The notes under the pieces are model-generated. The model had not been told where the DNA came from, did not search any database, and saw only the letters and a program-made list of their open reading frames with translations. 22,212 nt of DNA. Origin: a virus. The DNA is taken from the IMG/VR virus record IMGVR_UViG_3300042451_001514, positions 1-22,212 of that record, one strand, 5' to 3'. The position numbers and the translations under genes are program-made. This document shows, one piece after another, positions 15,762 through 22,212 of the stretch; the first letter of the stretch is position 1, and each line of letters begins with the position of its first letter.

Positions 15762-16286
15762 ATGAAACAAACGTCAGAAAAATTGGTACCAATTACAAGA
15801 TTGGGTAAATTCTTCGGTGGTGAAGATTTTGACCTTGATATTGGTATGGGTCAAGAATGGCTCGAGGGTGATATGAACTTCACAATCGTATTGTATCGTA
15901 TTGACCGTTATAAAACAAAGAAAGACAATGTATACGGTGAAGTGGTTGAAGATGGGGTACAATTTATGGCACCTGTCGAATTAAAAGGATTGGTTCAAGT
16001 TATGGCTCCGACCAATAAATTTTATGGTAATTCAAGAGTTGAGATTCAAGAGCCAGGAAGTATGAAATTTTCAATTTATCAAAAACAACTTGATGACTTG
16101 GAAGTTGAAATATTCATGGGTGATTATATTGGATATTATGAAACTGAAGACAGAGTTAGATATTATTCAGTTAGTGATGACGGATATGTTAGGTCTGATA
16201 ATAAACACACTTATGGTGGATACAAACCGTTCTATAGAACGATTACAGCAACATGGGTAAGTGAAAATGAATTTAAAGGAATCTAA
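15762..16286 (+). CDS. Neck protein, T4 gp14-like
   Basis: In T4, gp14 forms part of the neck that closes the filled head and joins it to the tail. The 174-residue product has the features expected of that family: an LYRIDRYKTKKDNVYGEVVE segment near 46-65, a mid-protein block on oxidised-looking beta strands (APTNKFYGNSRVEI), then FMGDYIGYYETEDRVRYYSV, matching the GD(L/Y)IY...FEI strand, and a final TITATW strand. The match is judged by eye and fits the position upstream of the sheath. The stop and the next ATG overlap as TAATG, so the downstream gene is coupled. Confidence 0.6.
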   Translation: MKQTSEKLVPITRLGKFFGGEDFDLDIGMGQEWLEGDMNFTIVLYRIDRYKTKKDNVYGEVVEDGVQFMAPVELKGLVQVMAPTNKFYGNSRVEIQEPGSMKFSIYQKQLDDLEVEIFMGDYIGYYETEDRVRYYSVSDDGYVRSDNKHTYGGYKPFYRTITATWVSENEFKGI

Positions 16287-16699
16287 TGCAAGTAATAATA
16301 ACTGAATCACAATTCGATAATTTATTTTTGGGTAAAAAAGTAATGGTGTATTACAATTTACACAAACACACATTTTCTGTAACATACAACAGTAAAGTTA
16401 TTATGCATGCAGACTATGTTAAATTAGGTGACGTTGAGTTTAGAGTTAGAAAAGGTGGTAAAGAAAAAGTTCGTTCAGAAAAGTCAAAAAATGTTCACGC
16501 ATTTGTGATTGGAAAATTATTAGATTATTGTGAATATCCTTGTGATGACATTCCGAATCCACCATCAGATATGATTGTAACTTATAATCCATACAGATAT
16601 GATTCATTTGTTTATAAACAAAGTGAAGAACCTGTTTATAGAGCTCAAGAAGTTGACATGATTAATTCACAAAATAAACTATTTGTAGTAAAAGAATAA
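16286..16699 (+). CDS. Hypothetical phage protein, 137 residues
   Basis: The product contains VMVYYNLHKHTFSVTYN near residue 19, KSKNVHAFVIGKL near 69 and YNPYRYDSFVY near 101. To me this pattern of His/Tyr/Asn-rich blocks resembles uncharacterised proteins of T4-like phages, but no function is known to me. Lys/Arg-rich segments between the blocks could bind nucleic acid; this is weak. It is coupled to the neck gene by TAATG, and its stop is directly followed by the ATG of the next gene, so it is made together with neck and tail-end proteins. Confidence 0.65.
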   Translation: MQVIITESQFDNLFLGKKVMVYYNLHKHTFSVTYNSKVIMHADYVKLGDVEFRVRKGGKEKVRSEKSKNVHAFVIGKLLDYCEYPCDDIPNPPSDMIVTYNPYRYDSFVYKQSEEPVYRAQEVDMINSQNKLFVVKE

Positions 16700-17743
16700 A
16701 TGCCATTACCAAGGACAGTAGTTAAACCAACATTACCTTTAGTACCAAAAAAAGTTTTATCTGAACGTAGAGAAGAACTTTTACAATATATTAAAGAAGA
16801 TGGAACCTATTTACCAAAATCTGTATTACATGCGGATTTGGATAGGGGTATGCTTGATTTTGTTAAGACAGAACTTGAAGTTGTAACCGCAGGTAAAGTC
16901 GTTCCTATGTTGGACATAATCATTACAACTCAAAACTGGACACAGTATTTGGAAACTTGGCAGTTTGTGGATTTAGATTACAATGCCGCACCACCATTTA
17001 TTACTGTAGTTAGAACACCTGAAGTTAAGTATGGTACAAACCCATCACTTCAATATACTATTCCAAATAGAAAACAATTCTATTATGCCTCAGTTCCAAC
17101 ATGGAACGGAAACGAACAAGGTATGGATATCTACACAATACCACAACCTGTTCCTGTTGATATCAATTATCAAGTTAAAATCATTTGTAACAGAATGAGA
17201 GAGTTGAATCAATTAAATAAAATTGTAATGCAAACTTTTTCATCAAGACAGGCATATACTTTTATCAAGGGTCAGTATGTTCCAATTATTATGAACAACG
17301 TATCGGATGAATCACAGATGAATATGGATTCAAGAAAGTATTATGTTCAGAGTTATGACTTTACCATGTTAGGTTATTTAATTGACGAAGATGAGTTTGA
17401 AGTAAAACCCGCAATTCAAAGAGTTACTCAACTTATTGAACTTGATACTTCAACAAGAAAACAAAGAAGGAACAAATATCCTGAAAATCCTGATGAGTTT
17501 GAAATGCCGTTTTTATTTGTTTCAGGTAATACTGTTTTAAATGACCGAATTGATTTTACCGCAAATATGAACTTACTTTCAACAAGTAATGTGGACACAT
17601 TTGATGTGTATATTAATGGTGATTATTATGGTAGTGACCTTCAACGAATTGAAATCACAACAAACGACATTTTAAGAATAGAAGTAACAAAGAATGATAA
17701 CACCCAAGACTCACTTATAACATACGAAAACAAGTTAGTTTAA
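16700..17743 (+). CDS. Probable gp15-like tail completion / sheath terminator protein
   Basis: In T4, gp15 caps the tail at the neck and stabilises the contractile sheath. Residues about 150-240 of this 347-residue protein (INYQVKIICNRMRELNQLNK, then TFSSRQAYTFIKGQYVPIIM and YVQSYDFTMLGYLIDEDEF) share the order seen in gp15: a strand-helix describing pairing across measurements of the tail end, a basic segment, and a strand entering a conserved GYL block. The C-terminal 80 residues look like an extra beta domain not present in T4 gp15 (272 residues). Position between the neck gene and the sheath gene supports the call. The next gene downstream is convergent and overlaps its stop by 4 bases. 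Confidence 0.5.
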   Translation: MPLPRTVVKPTLPLVPKKVLSERREELLQYIKEDGTYLPKSVLHADLDRGMLDFVKTELEVVTAGKVVPMLDIIITTQNWTQYLETWQFVDLDYNAAPPFITVVRTPEVKYGTNPSLQYTIPNRKQFYYASVPTWNGNEQGMDIYTIPQPVPVDINYQVKIICNRMRELNQLNKIVMQTFSSRQAYTFIKGQYVPIIMNNVSDESQMNMDSRKYYVQSYDFTMLGYLIDEDEFEVKPAIQRVTQLIELDTSTRKQRRNKYPENPDEFEMPFLFVSGNTVLNDRIDFTANMNLLSTSNVDTFDVYINGDYYGSDLQRIEITTNDILRIEVTKNDNTQDSLITYENKLV

Positions 17744-17901
17744 TCTTCCCCATAAATATCTTTCTTCTCTTTACACTTTTCAAAGATTAAATTCTCTAAA
17801 AATTTATAAATCTTAATTCCACGCTTATCACAGTACTTTTTTAAGATATCGTGTGATTCAGGGGATATTTTGATATTCTTTATTTCTTTCTTGGTTTTCA
17901 T
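17740..17901 (-). CDS. 53-residue ribbon-helix-helix-like protein
   Basis: A minus-strand frame runs from ATG at 17901 to TAA at 17740. Its product starts MKTKKEIKNIKISPESHDIL and continues with KKYCDKRGIKIYKFLENLIF and a Lys-rich end. A basic strand (KNIKIS) followed by two helices with a turn (PESHDILKKYCDKRG, then IYKFLENLIFEKC) fits the ribbon-helix-helix DNA-binding fold of small phage and plasmid repressors. It is on the strand opposite to its neighbours, overlaps the stop of the gp15-like gene by 4 bases, and is preceded by TATTTATA 34 bases upstream. The frame is uninterrupted and codon use resembles real genes. It may regulate the adjacent divergent sheath promoter. Confidence 0.65.
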   Translation of the reverse strand: MKTKKEIKNIKISPESHDILKKYCDKRGIKIYKFLENLIFEKCKEKKDIYGED

Positions 17902-17935
17902 GGGTAGAAAAAAGGCAGAATTATTTCATACCGTT

Positions 17936-17943
17936 TATAAATA
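17936..17943 (-). promoter_or_regulatory. TATTTATA motif for the small minus-strand gene
   Basis: On the minus strand GTATTTATA lies 34 bases before the ATG at 17901. It is back to back with the plus-strand motif at 17981, making a divergent promoter pair between the small regulator-like gene and the tail sheath gene. Confidence 0.4.
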
Positions 17944-17980
17944 CTTATCCAAAAGTAAAGTTTTTTCATCAAAAGTCGAA

Positions 17981-17988
17981 TATTTATC
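17981..17988 (+). promoter_or_regulatory. TATTTATC motif, candidate late promoter of the tail sheath gene
   Basis: The octamer lies 33 bases before the ATG at 18022, in an A/T-rich leader without a Shine-Dalgarno sequence. A strong late promoter is expected here because the sheath is made in many copies. Confidence 0.45.
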
Positions 17989-18021
17989 AATAAAATAAAT
18001 CTGTAACAGAATAATTTAATA

Positions 18022-21000
18022 ATGGCAACAGCACAAGCAAATCAAAAAGTATTCGTTTCACCAGGCGTATACACATCTGAGACCGACCTATCATTCGTAG
18101 CCCAAAGTGTTGGGGTAACAACTTTAGGTCTTGTTGGAGAAACTTTAAGAGGTCCAGCATTCGAACCAGTATTCATAACTAACTACGACGAGTTCCAAGC
18201 ATATTTTGGTGGAACTGAACCCGTTAAATTTTATAACACTCAAATCCCAAAATATGAGGCGGCATACATTGCTAAATCATACTTGCAACAATCAAACCAA
18301 TTGTTTGTTACAAGAATCTTAGGATTGTCAGGTTATGATGCGGGTCCATCTTGGAGTTTATCATTAATTGCAAATGTTGACCCAACAACAATTGGTGACC
18401 CATCAAACGCCACAACTTTCACCGCAACATTTACAGGATACTCATCAGGAAGTACTGTTGAATTTACTTCCTCATTACCTGCACAAGTTCAGGCTAATTT
18501 AAATACACAATATAGATTAAATGACGGTTCTACATCAACACTACAAACCGACTTTAACGCTTACTTAGGTGGTATAATTGATACACCATCATTGTCAGCA
18601 ACAACTTCGGTTGTGTATGGTGCAATACCTAATACAGATTACGACAGTTTAGTTACCACATACTCTGCGGTTACTGACCCTTACAATTGTGTTAATACAT
18701 TTGACGATAATGATTTATCTTCATCAGCAAATGACCCATGGTTTTACGCTAACTTTGATATTTCTTCAGGAAATGCTTACACAGGATATTCATTCTACTA
18801 TGTTGTTAGTAATTTAGTTACTGGTGGTACAGGAGTTTACACAGGAACAATAAGTGGTGAGACTTATACATTCACAGGAACTGCATATACAGAGTTCAAT
18901 AACATGGTAGTTGGAACACTTCGTTCAAGAGGTATTTCATTATATAGTAATAGTTCTACAAGTGAAAACCACGGTCCTGTTTATCAAGTAAGTGGTCTTA
19001 CCGATTTACAATTGGTAAGTACAGGTCAATACTCAGGTATTACTTCATCACCATATGCTACTTTCTTATTATCAGGTGTTACAAGAGATAATGACACCTT
19101 CTCTTTTGAGACTTCATTATTAGCATCATCTTCAAAATATATAACTAAAGTTTTAGGTGTTGATAATTTTGGAAAATCAAGATTTGAAGTACCTGTTTAT
19201 GTTGAAGAAGCATATCAAGGTAGTTTGAATTACGCTTATAACCAAGGTTATATTAGAGGTTTAAATTCAACTTTAATTGCATTACCTGACGCAAGAAGTC
19301 AATCAAGTCAGTCAATTGCTTGGAATTTGGAAAGATACCAATCACCTGAGACACCATTTTTGGTTTCAGAATTGAGAGGTAATAAAGTTTATAACTTATT
19401 TAAATTTATATCAATTTCTGATGGTGATTCTGCAAACACTGAAATTAAAGTTTCAATTGCAAACTTGTCATTTAATAACATGTCTTTTGATGTGTTTGTT
19501 AGAAATTTCTTTGATACAGATGCAAATCCTATCGTAATTGAAAAATATACTAATTGTAATTTAGACCCAGCGTCGAATAACTTTATCGCTAAAAAGATTG
19601 GTTCTTCAGATGGAGAATACGCTTTGATTTCAAAATATATTATGATTGAAATGGCTGACGAAGCACCAATCGATGCAATCCCTTGTGGATTCTACGGTTA
19701 CACTCAAAGAGAGTATGAAGATGTTTCAATTTATCCATCACCATATCCTAAGTTTAAAACTAAATATGATTATCCAGGTGAAGTTATTGCTAACCCACCT
19801 TTTGGTACTCCAACAGGAGGTTCTAACACTGTTGAATCTGGTGGTGATATTGTAAGAAGAACTTATTTAGGTTTCTCAACACAATATGGTATTGACGAAT
19901 CATTCTTAACTTATAAAGGAAAACAAAACCCACAATCAAATTGGACATTAGCAACTGATTCAACTAAATGGAACGTATTAAGTAAAGGTTTCCACATGGA
20001 CTCAGGTGCAACGGTTGTAACAATATCAAACACTTCAATGTCAAGTGGTCAAACGGCATTTGAATGTGGTGTTGCAGACTTTAGAGAAGACCCTGCAACT
20101 CAAGAAAACCCATACTACTTCATTTACTCAAGAAAGTACACTGTGTGTTTCGCGGGTGGATTTGATGGTTGGGATATCTACAGAGAGTGGAGAACTAACG
20201 AGGACAGATTCCAATTGGGGGCATCAGGTTTCTTAGCAGGTTTTGCACCATCTTCAAGATATCCAACCGCAACAGGTGACGGTATGTTTAAGAGAATTGT
20301 TGTTCAAAACAATACTCAGGATTTTGCAAACACTGACTACTACGCATACTTACTTGGTATCTTAACGTTCGCTAACCCTGAAGCAACAAACATTAACATA
20401 TTTGCAACTGCAAGTATCGATTATGTTAACAACTCTAACCTTGTGGAAGAGGCGATTGACATGGTACAATACTCAAGAGCAGATTCAGTTTATATCTGTA
20501 CTACTCCTGACTATCAAATGTATACACCAGATGCGACAAGCTCTTTGGATATTATCTACTCACAAGAAGCGGTTGACAACTTGGATAACACAGGTATCGA
20601 CTCTAACTATACCGCAACTTACTATCCTTGGATTTTAACAAGAGATACTGTAAACAATACACAAATTTACTTACCACCAACAGGTGAGGTTTGTAGAAAC
20701 TTAGCATTGACTGATAACATTTCATTCCCTTGGTTCGCATCTGCGGGTTACACAAGAGGTCTTGTAAACTCAATCAAAGCTAGACAAAAACTAACACAAA
20801 CTGACAGAGATACATTGTATCAAGGTAGAATTAACCCTATCGCAACTTTCTCTGATGTTGGAACTGTAATTTGGGGTAACAAAACTTTACAAGTCGCTGA
20901 CACAGCACTTAATAGATTGAACGTAAGAAGATTATTACTTCAAGCTCGTAAGTTGATTTCAGCAGTAGCGGTAAGATTATTGTTCGAACAAAACGACCAA

Positions 21001-21222
21001 ATCGTTAGACAACAATTCTTGGATAGTGTTAACCCTATCTTGGATTCAATCAGAAGAGATAGAGGTTTATACGATTTCCGTGTAACTGTTTCATCTTCAC
21101 CTGAAGACTTAGACAGAAACACATTAACAGGTAAAATTTACTTAAAACCTACGAAGGCATTAGAATTCATCGATATTGAATTCTTCATCACTCCAACAGG
21201 AGCTTCGTTTGAGAATATTTAA
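18022..21222 (+). CDS. Tail sheath protein, T4 gp18-like (enlarged)
   Basis: This contractile sheath subunit is 1066 residues; T4 gp18 is 659. The N-terminal region (VFVSPGVYTSETDLSFVAQS, then GLVGETLRGPAFEPVFI and LFVTRILG by residue 105) is the classic sheath start. The C-terminal part from about 885 (GEVCRNLALTDN, PWFASAGYTRGLV, RINPIATFSD, then FRVTVSSSPEDLDRNTLTGK and a final IEFFITPTG strand) is the conserved sheath core domain. The extra length lies mainly between about 110 and 400 and between about 550 and 720, rich in Ser, Thr, Gly and Tyr, and probably forms outward-facing domains of the sheath ring. It starts after a divergent promoter pair and ends 10 bases before a terminator hairpin. 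Confidence 0.95.
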   Translation: MATAQANQKVFVSPGVYTSETDLSFVAQSVGVTTLGLVGETLRGPAFEPVFITNYDEFQAYFGGTEPVKFYNTQIPKYEAAYIAKSYLQQSNQLFVTRILGLSGYDAGPSWSLSLIANVDPTTIGDPSNATTFTATFTGYSSGSTVEFTSSLPAQVQANLNTQYRLNDGSTSTLQTDFNAYLGGIIDTPSLSATTSVVYGAIPNTDYDSLVTTYSAVTDPYNCVNTFDDNDLSSSANDPWFYANFDISSGNAYTGYSFYYVVSNLVTGGTGVYTGTISGETYTFTGTAYTEFNNMVVGTLRSRGISLYSNSSTSENHGPVYQVSGLTDLQLVSTGQYSGITSSPYATFLLSGVTRDNDTFSFETSLLASSSKYITKVLGVDNFGKSRFEVPVYVEEAYQGSLNYAYNQGYIRGLNSTLIALPDARSQSSQSIAWNLERYQSPETPFLVSELRGNKVYNLFKFISISDGDSANTEIKVSIANLSFNNMSFDVFVRNFFDTDANPIVIEKYTNCNLDPASNNFIAKKIGSSDGEYALISKYIMIEMADEAPIDAIPCGFYGYTQREYEDVSIYPSPYPKFKTKYDYPGEVIANPPFGTPTGGSNTVESGGDIVRRTYLGFSTQYGIDESFLTYKGKQNPQSNWTLATDSTKWNVLSKGFHMDSGATVVTISNTSMSSGQTAFECGVADFREDPATQENPYYFIYSRKYTVCFAGGFDGWDIYREWRTNEDRFQLGASGFLAGFAPSSRYPTATGDGMFKRIVVQNNTQDFANTDYYAYLLGILTFANPEATNINIFATASIDYVNNSNLVEEAIDMVQYSRADSVYICTTPDYQMYTPDATSSLDIIYSQEAVDNLDNTGIDSNYTATYYPWILTRDTVNNTQIYLPPTGEVCRNLALTDNISFPWFASAGYTRGLVNSIKARQKLTQTDRDTLYQGRINPIATFSDVGTVIWGNKTLQVADTALNRLNVRRLLLQARKLISAVAVRLLFEQNDQIVRQQFLDSVNPILDSIRRDRGLYDFRVTVSSSPEDLDRNTLTGKIYLKPTKALEFIDIEFFITPTGASFENI

Positions 21223-21232
21223 TAAACTTAAC

Positions 21233-21256
21233 GGGGGTACTAATCATACCCCCTTT
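21233..21256 (+). terminator. Terminator downstream of the tail sheath gene
   Basis: The stem GGGGGTA (21233-21239) pairs with TACCCCC (21247-21253) around a 7-base CTAATCA loop, followed by TTTATTT. It should end the sheath transcript or reduce read-through into the HAD-like gene, which starts at 21268. Confidence 0.75.
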
Positions 21257-21267
21257 ATTTGCCAAGT

Positions 21268-22098
21268 ATGAAAAGACAACTTAGAGAGGGATTTAAAGGT
21301 GAAGGAACACCAGATATGAAGTATTATGCATTTGATTGGGATGATAACATTGTTCATATGCCAACAAAGATAATGTTAAAAACTGAAGATGGTGATGAAG
21401 TTGGTATGAGTACAGATGATTTTGCGGAATACAGAGGTAAAATTGGAAAAGAAGATTTTGAGTATAATGGAGACACTATTGTAGGGTTTGGAGAAGACCC
21501 TTTTAGAAACTTCAGAACTGCGGGTGATAAAGATTTCTTAGTTGATGCGATGAGAGCAAAACTTGGACCAGCATTTAATGACTTTAAAGAAGCGATTAAT
21601 AACGGGTCAATTTTTTCAATCATTACCGCAAGAGGTCACAACCCCAACACTTTAAAACAAGCCGTTTACAATTATATTATTGACGGATTTAATGGTATAG
21701 ATAAAGACCAACTAGTTAAGAACCTTAAAAAATACAGGACGTTTGTAGATGAGGACGATATGACTGACGATGAATTAATCAAGTCGTATTTAGAACTCAA
21801 CAAATATCATCCAGTGTCTTTCGGAGATGAAGAAGGAGCTGCCAACCCTGAAGAAGCTAAAGTTCGTGCGATGGAGGATTTTGTTTCCTATATTAAAGGA
21901 ATGGCAAATTTATTAAATAAGAAAGCATTTATTAAAAATGATGTATCAAATAACTTTGTACCAGAGCAACCTAGTATTGGATTCTCAGATGATGATGTTA
22001 GAAATGTAGAAGTAATGAGTAAACACTTTAAAGATAAACCAGATAATATAGTTAAGACTTATTCTACTGCTGGAGGCGTTAAAAAGGAATATAAGTAG
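21268..22098 (+). CDS. HAD-like phosphatase-fold protein between sheath and tube genes
   Basis: The 276-residue product has YYAFDWDDNIVHMPTKI near residue 20, a match to HAD motif I (hhhDxDxx, with the nucleophile Asp in FDWDD), and IFSIITARGHNP near 117-128, the motif II Thr. Lys and acidic pairs for motifs III and IV may lie in KKYRTFVDEDD and SFGDEEGA but cannot be fixed by eye. HAD enzymes hydrolyse phosphate esters; substrate is unknown. A helical C-terminal 80 residues follow. The ATG at 21268 is preferred over an in-frame TTG at 21259 because it follows the terminator stem directly and Bacteroidota genes rarely use TTG. It is followed by a candidate promoter for the next gene. Confidence 0.65.
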   Translation: MKRQLREGFKGEGTPDMKYYAFDWDDNIVHMPTKIMLKTEDGDEVGMSTDDFAEYRGKIGKEDFEYNGDTIVGFGEDPFRNFRTAGDKDFLVDAMRAKLGPAFNDFKEAINNGSIFSIITARGHNPNTLKQAVYNYIIDGFNGIDKDQLVKNLKKYRTFVDEDDMTDDELIKSYLELNKYHPVSFGDEEGAANPEEAKVRAMEDFVSYIKGMANLLNKKAFIKNDVSNNFVPEQPSIGFSDDDVRNVEVMSKHFKDKPDNIVKTYSTAGGVKKEYK

Positions 22099-22150
22099 AT
22101 TATAATCTCGACAAAATAAAAGTAAAGAGAAAAATTTTTTAACAAGACTA

Positions 22151-22158
22151 TATTTATA
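22151..22158 (+). promoter_or_regulatory. TATTTATA motif and poly-A leader of the next gene
   Basis: The octamer is 43 bases upstream of the ATG at 22202. The leader between them is almost purely A with runs of 10 and 9 A, which suits strong translation in Bacteroidota, where A-rich leaders replace Shine-Dalgarno pairing. This predicts a highly expressed product. Confidence 0.45.
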
Positions 22159-22201
22159 GGATATAAACAACAAAAAAAAAACAAAAAAAAATTAAAATAA
22201 C

Positions 22202-22212
22202 ATGGCTGATTT
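22202..22212 (+). CDS. Start of the next gene, possibly the tail tube protein (truncated)
   Basis: Only ATG GCT GAT TT is present (M-A-D-), after a candidate late promoter and a strong A-rich leader. In T4-like gene order the tube gene (gp19) follows the sheath gene, so tail tube is the most likely identity; three codons cannot confirm it. Confidence 0.35.

Noticed and set aside
21259-21267. TTG start adding three residues to the HAD-like protein
   Set aside because: It sits in the tail of the terminator hairpin; the ATG at 21268 gives the full domain.
1-22212. tRNA genes, integrase, insertion sequences or attachment sites
   Set aside because: I saw no cloverleaf-like sequence, no transposase or integrase motifs and no flanking inverted repeats, so nothing supports a mobile element other than the phage itself.

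Overview
The window looks like part of the genome of a T4-like (contractile-tail) bacteriophage. The main anchors are a long tail sheath protein (gp18 type), a gp14-like neck protein, a probable gp15-like tail protein, a complete family-B DNA polymerase (gp43 type) and an SNF2-type helicase. The DNA is AT-rich. Genes are tightly packed, often overlapping or joined as TAATG, and starts lack clear Shine-Dalgarno sequences but have A/T-rich leaders. Together with Thr/Pro-repeat surface proteins, this points to a phage of a Bacteroidota host (flavobacterium-like). The host assignment is inference; no host gene, integrase or tRNA is visible.

Layout. (1) 1-3153, plus strand: the tail end of one gene, then three probable virion surface proteins. 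Two are mucin-like, with Thr/Pro repeats interrupted by small globular modules. The third is a 70-residue protein that duplicates the head of its neighbour. A strong hairpin terminator follows at 3175-3205. (2) 3231-7707, plus strand: four overlapping glycosyltransferase genes (Skp1-GlcNAc-transferase-like, GT25-like, HtrL/YibB-like, and a fusion of an HtrL/YibB-like domain to a GT2-like domain). (3) 7724-10919, plus strand: a small Ig-like protein and the DNA polymerase. (4) 15706-10896, minus strand: an SNF2 helicase, a Mn-type superoxide dismutase fused to a PD-(D/E)XK-like nuclease domain, a Gly-rich probable virion protein and a small hypothetical protein. (5) 15762-22212, plus strand: neck, hypothetical, gp15-like, tail sheath and HAD-like genes, then the first bases of the next gene (probably the tail tube). 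A 53-codon ribbon-helix-helix-like gene, not previously listed, lies on the minus strand at 17901-17740.

How the parts may work together. Regions 1 and 5 supply virion parts. Region 2 could glycosylate the Thr/Pro repeats of region 1 or modify host surface sugars; the neighbourhood favours the first but does not prove it. The minus-strand block carries DNA-handling and oxygen-radical functions. A recurring octamer, TATTTATA/T/C in gene orientation, precedes nearly every transcription-unit head and sits 3-5 bases from the ATG in four cases. It is the best candidate for the phage's late promoter and may produce very short-leader or leaderless mRNAs.

The two most unusual observations are the SOD-nuclease fusion and the mucin-like proteins next to a protein-directed GlcNAc-transferase homologue.
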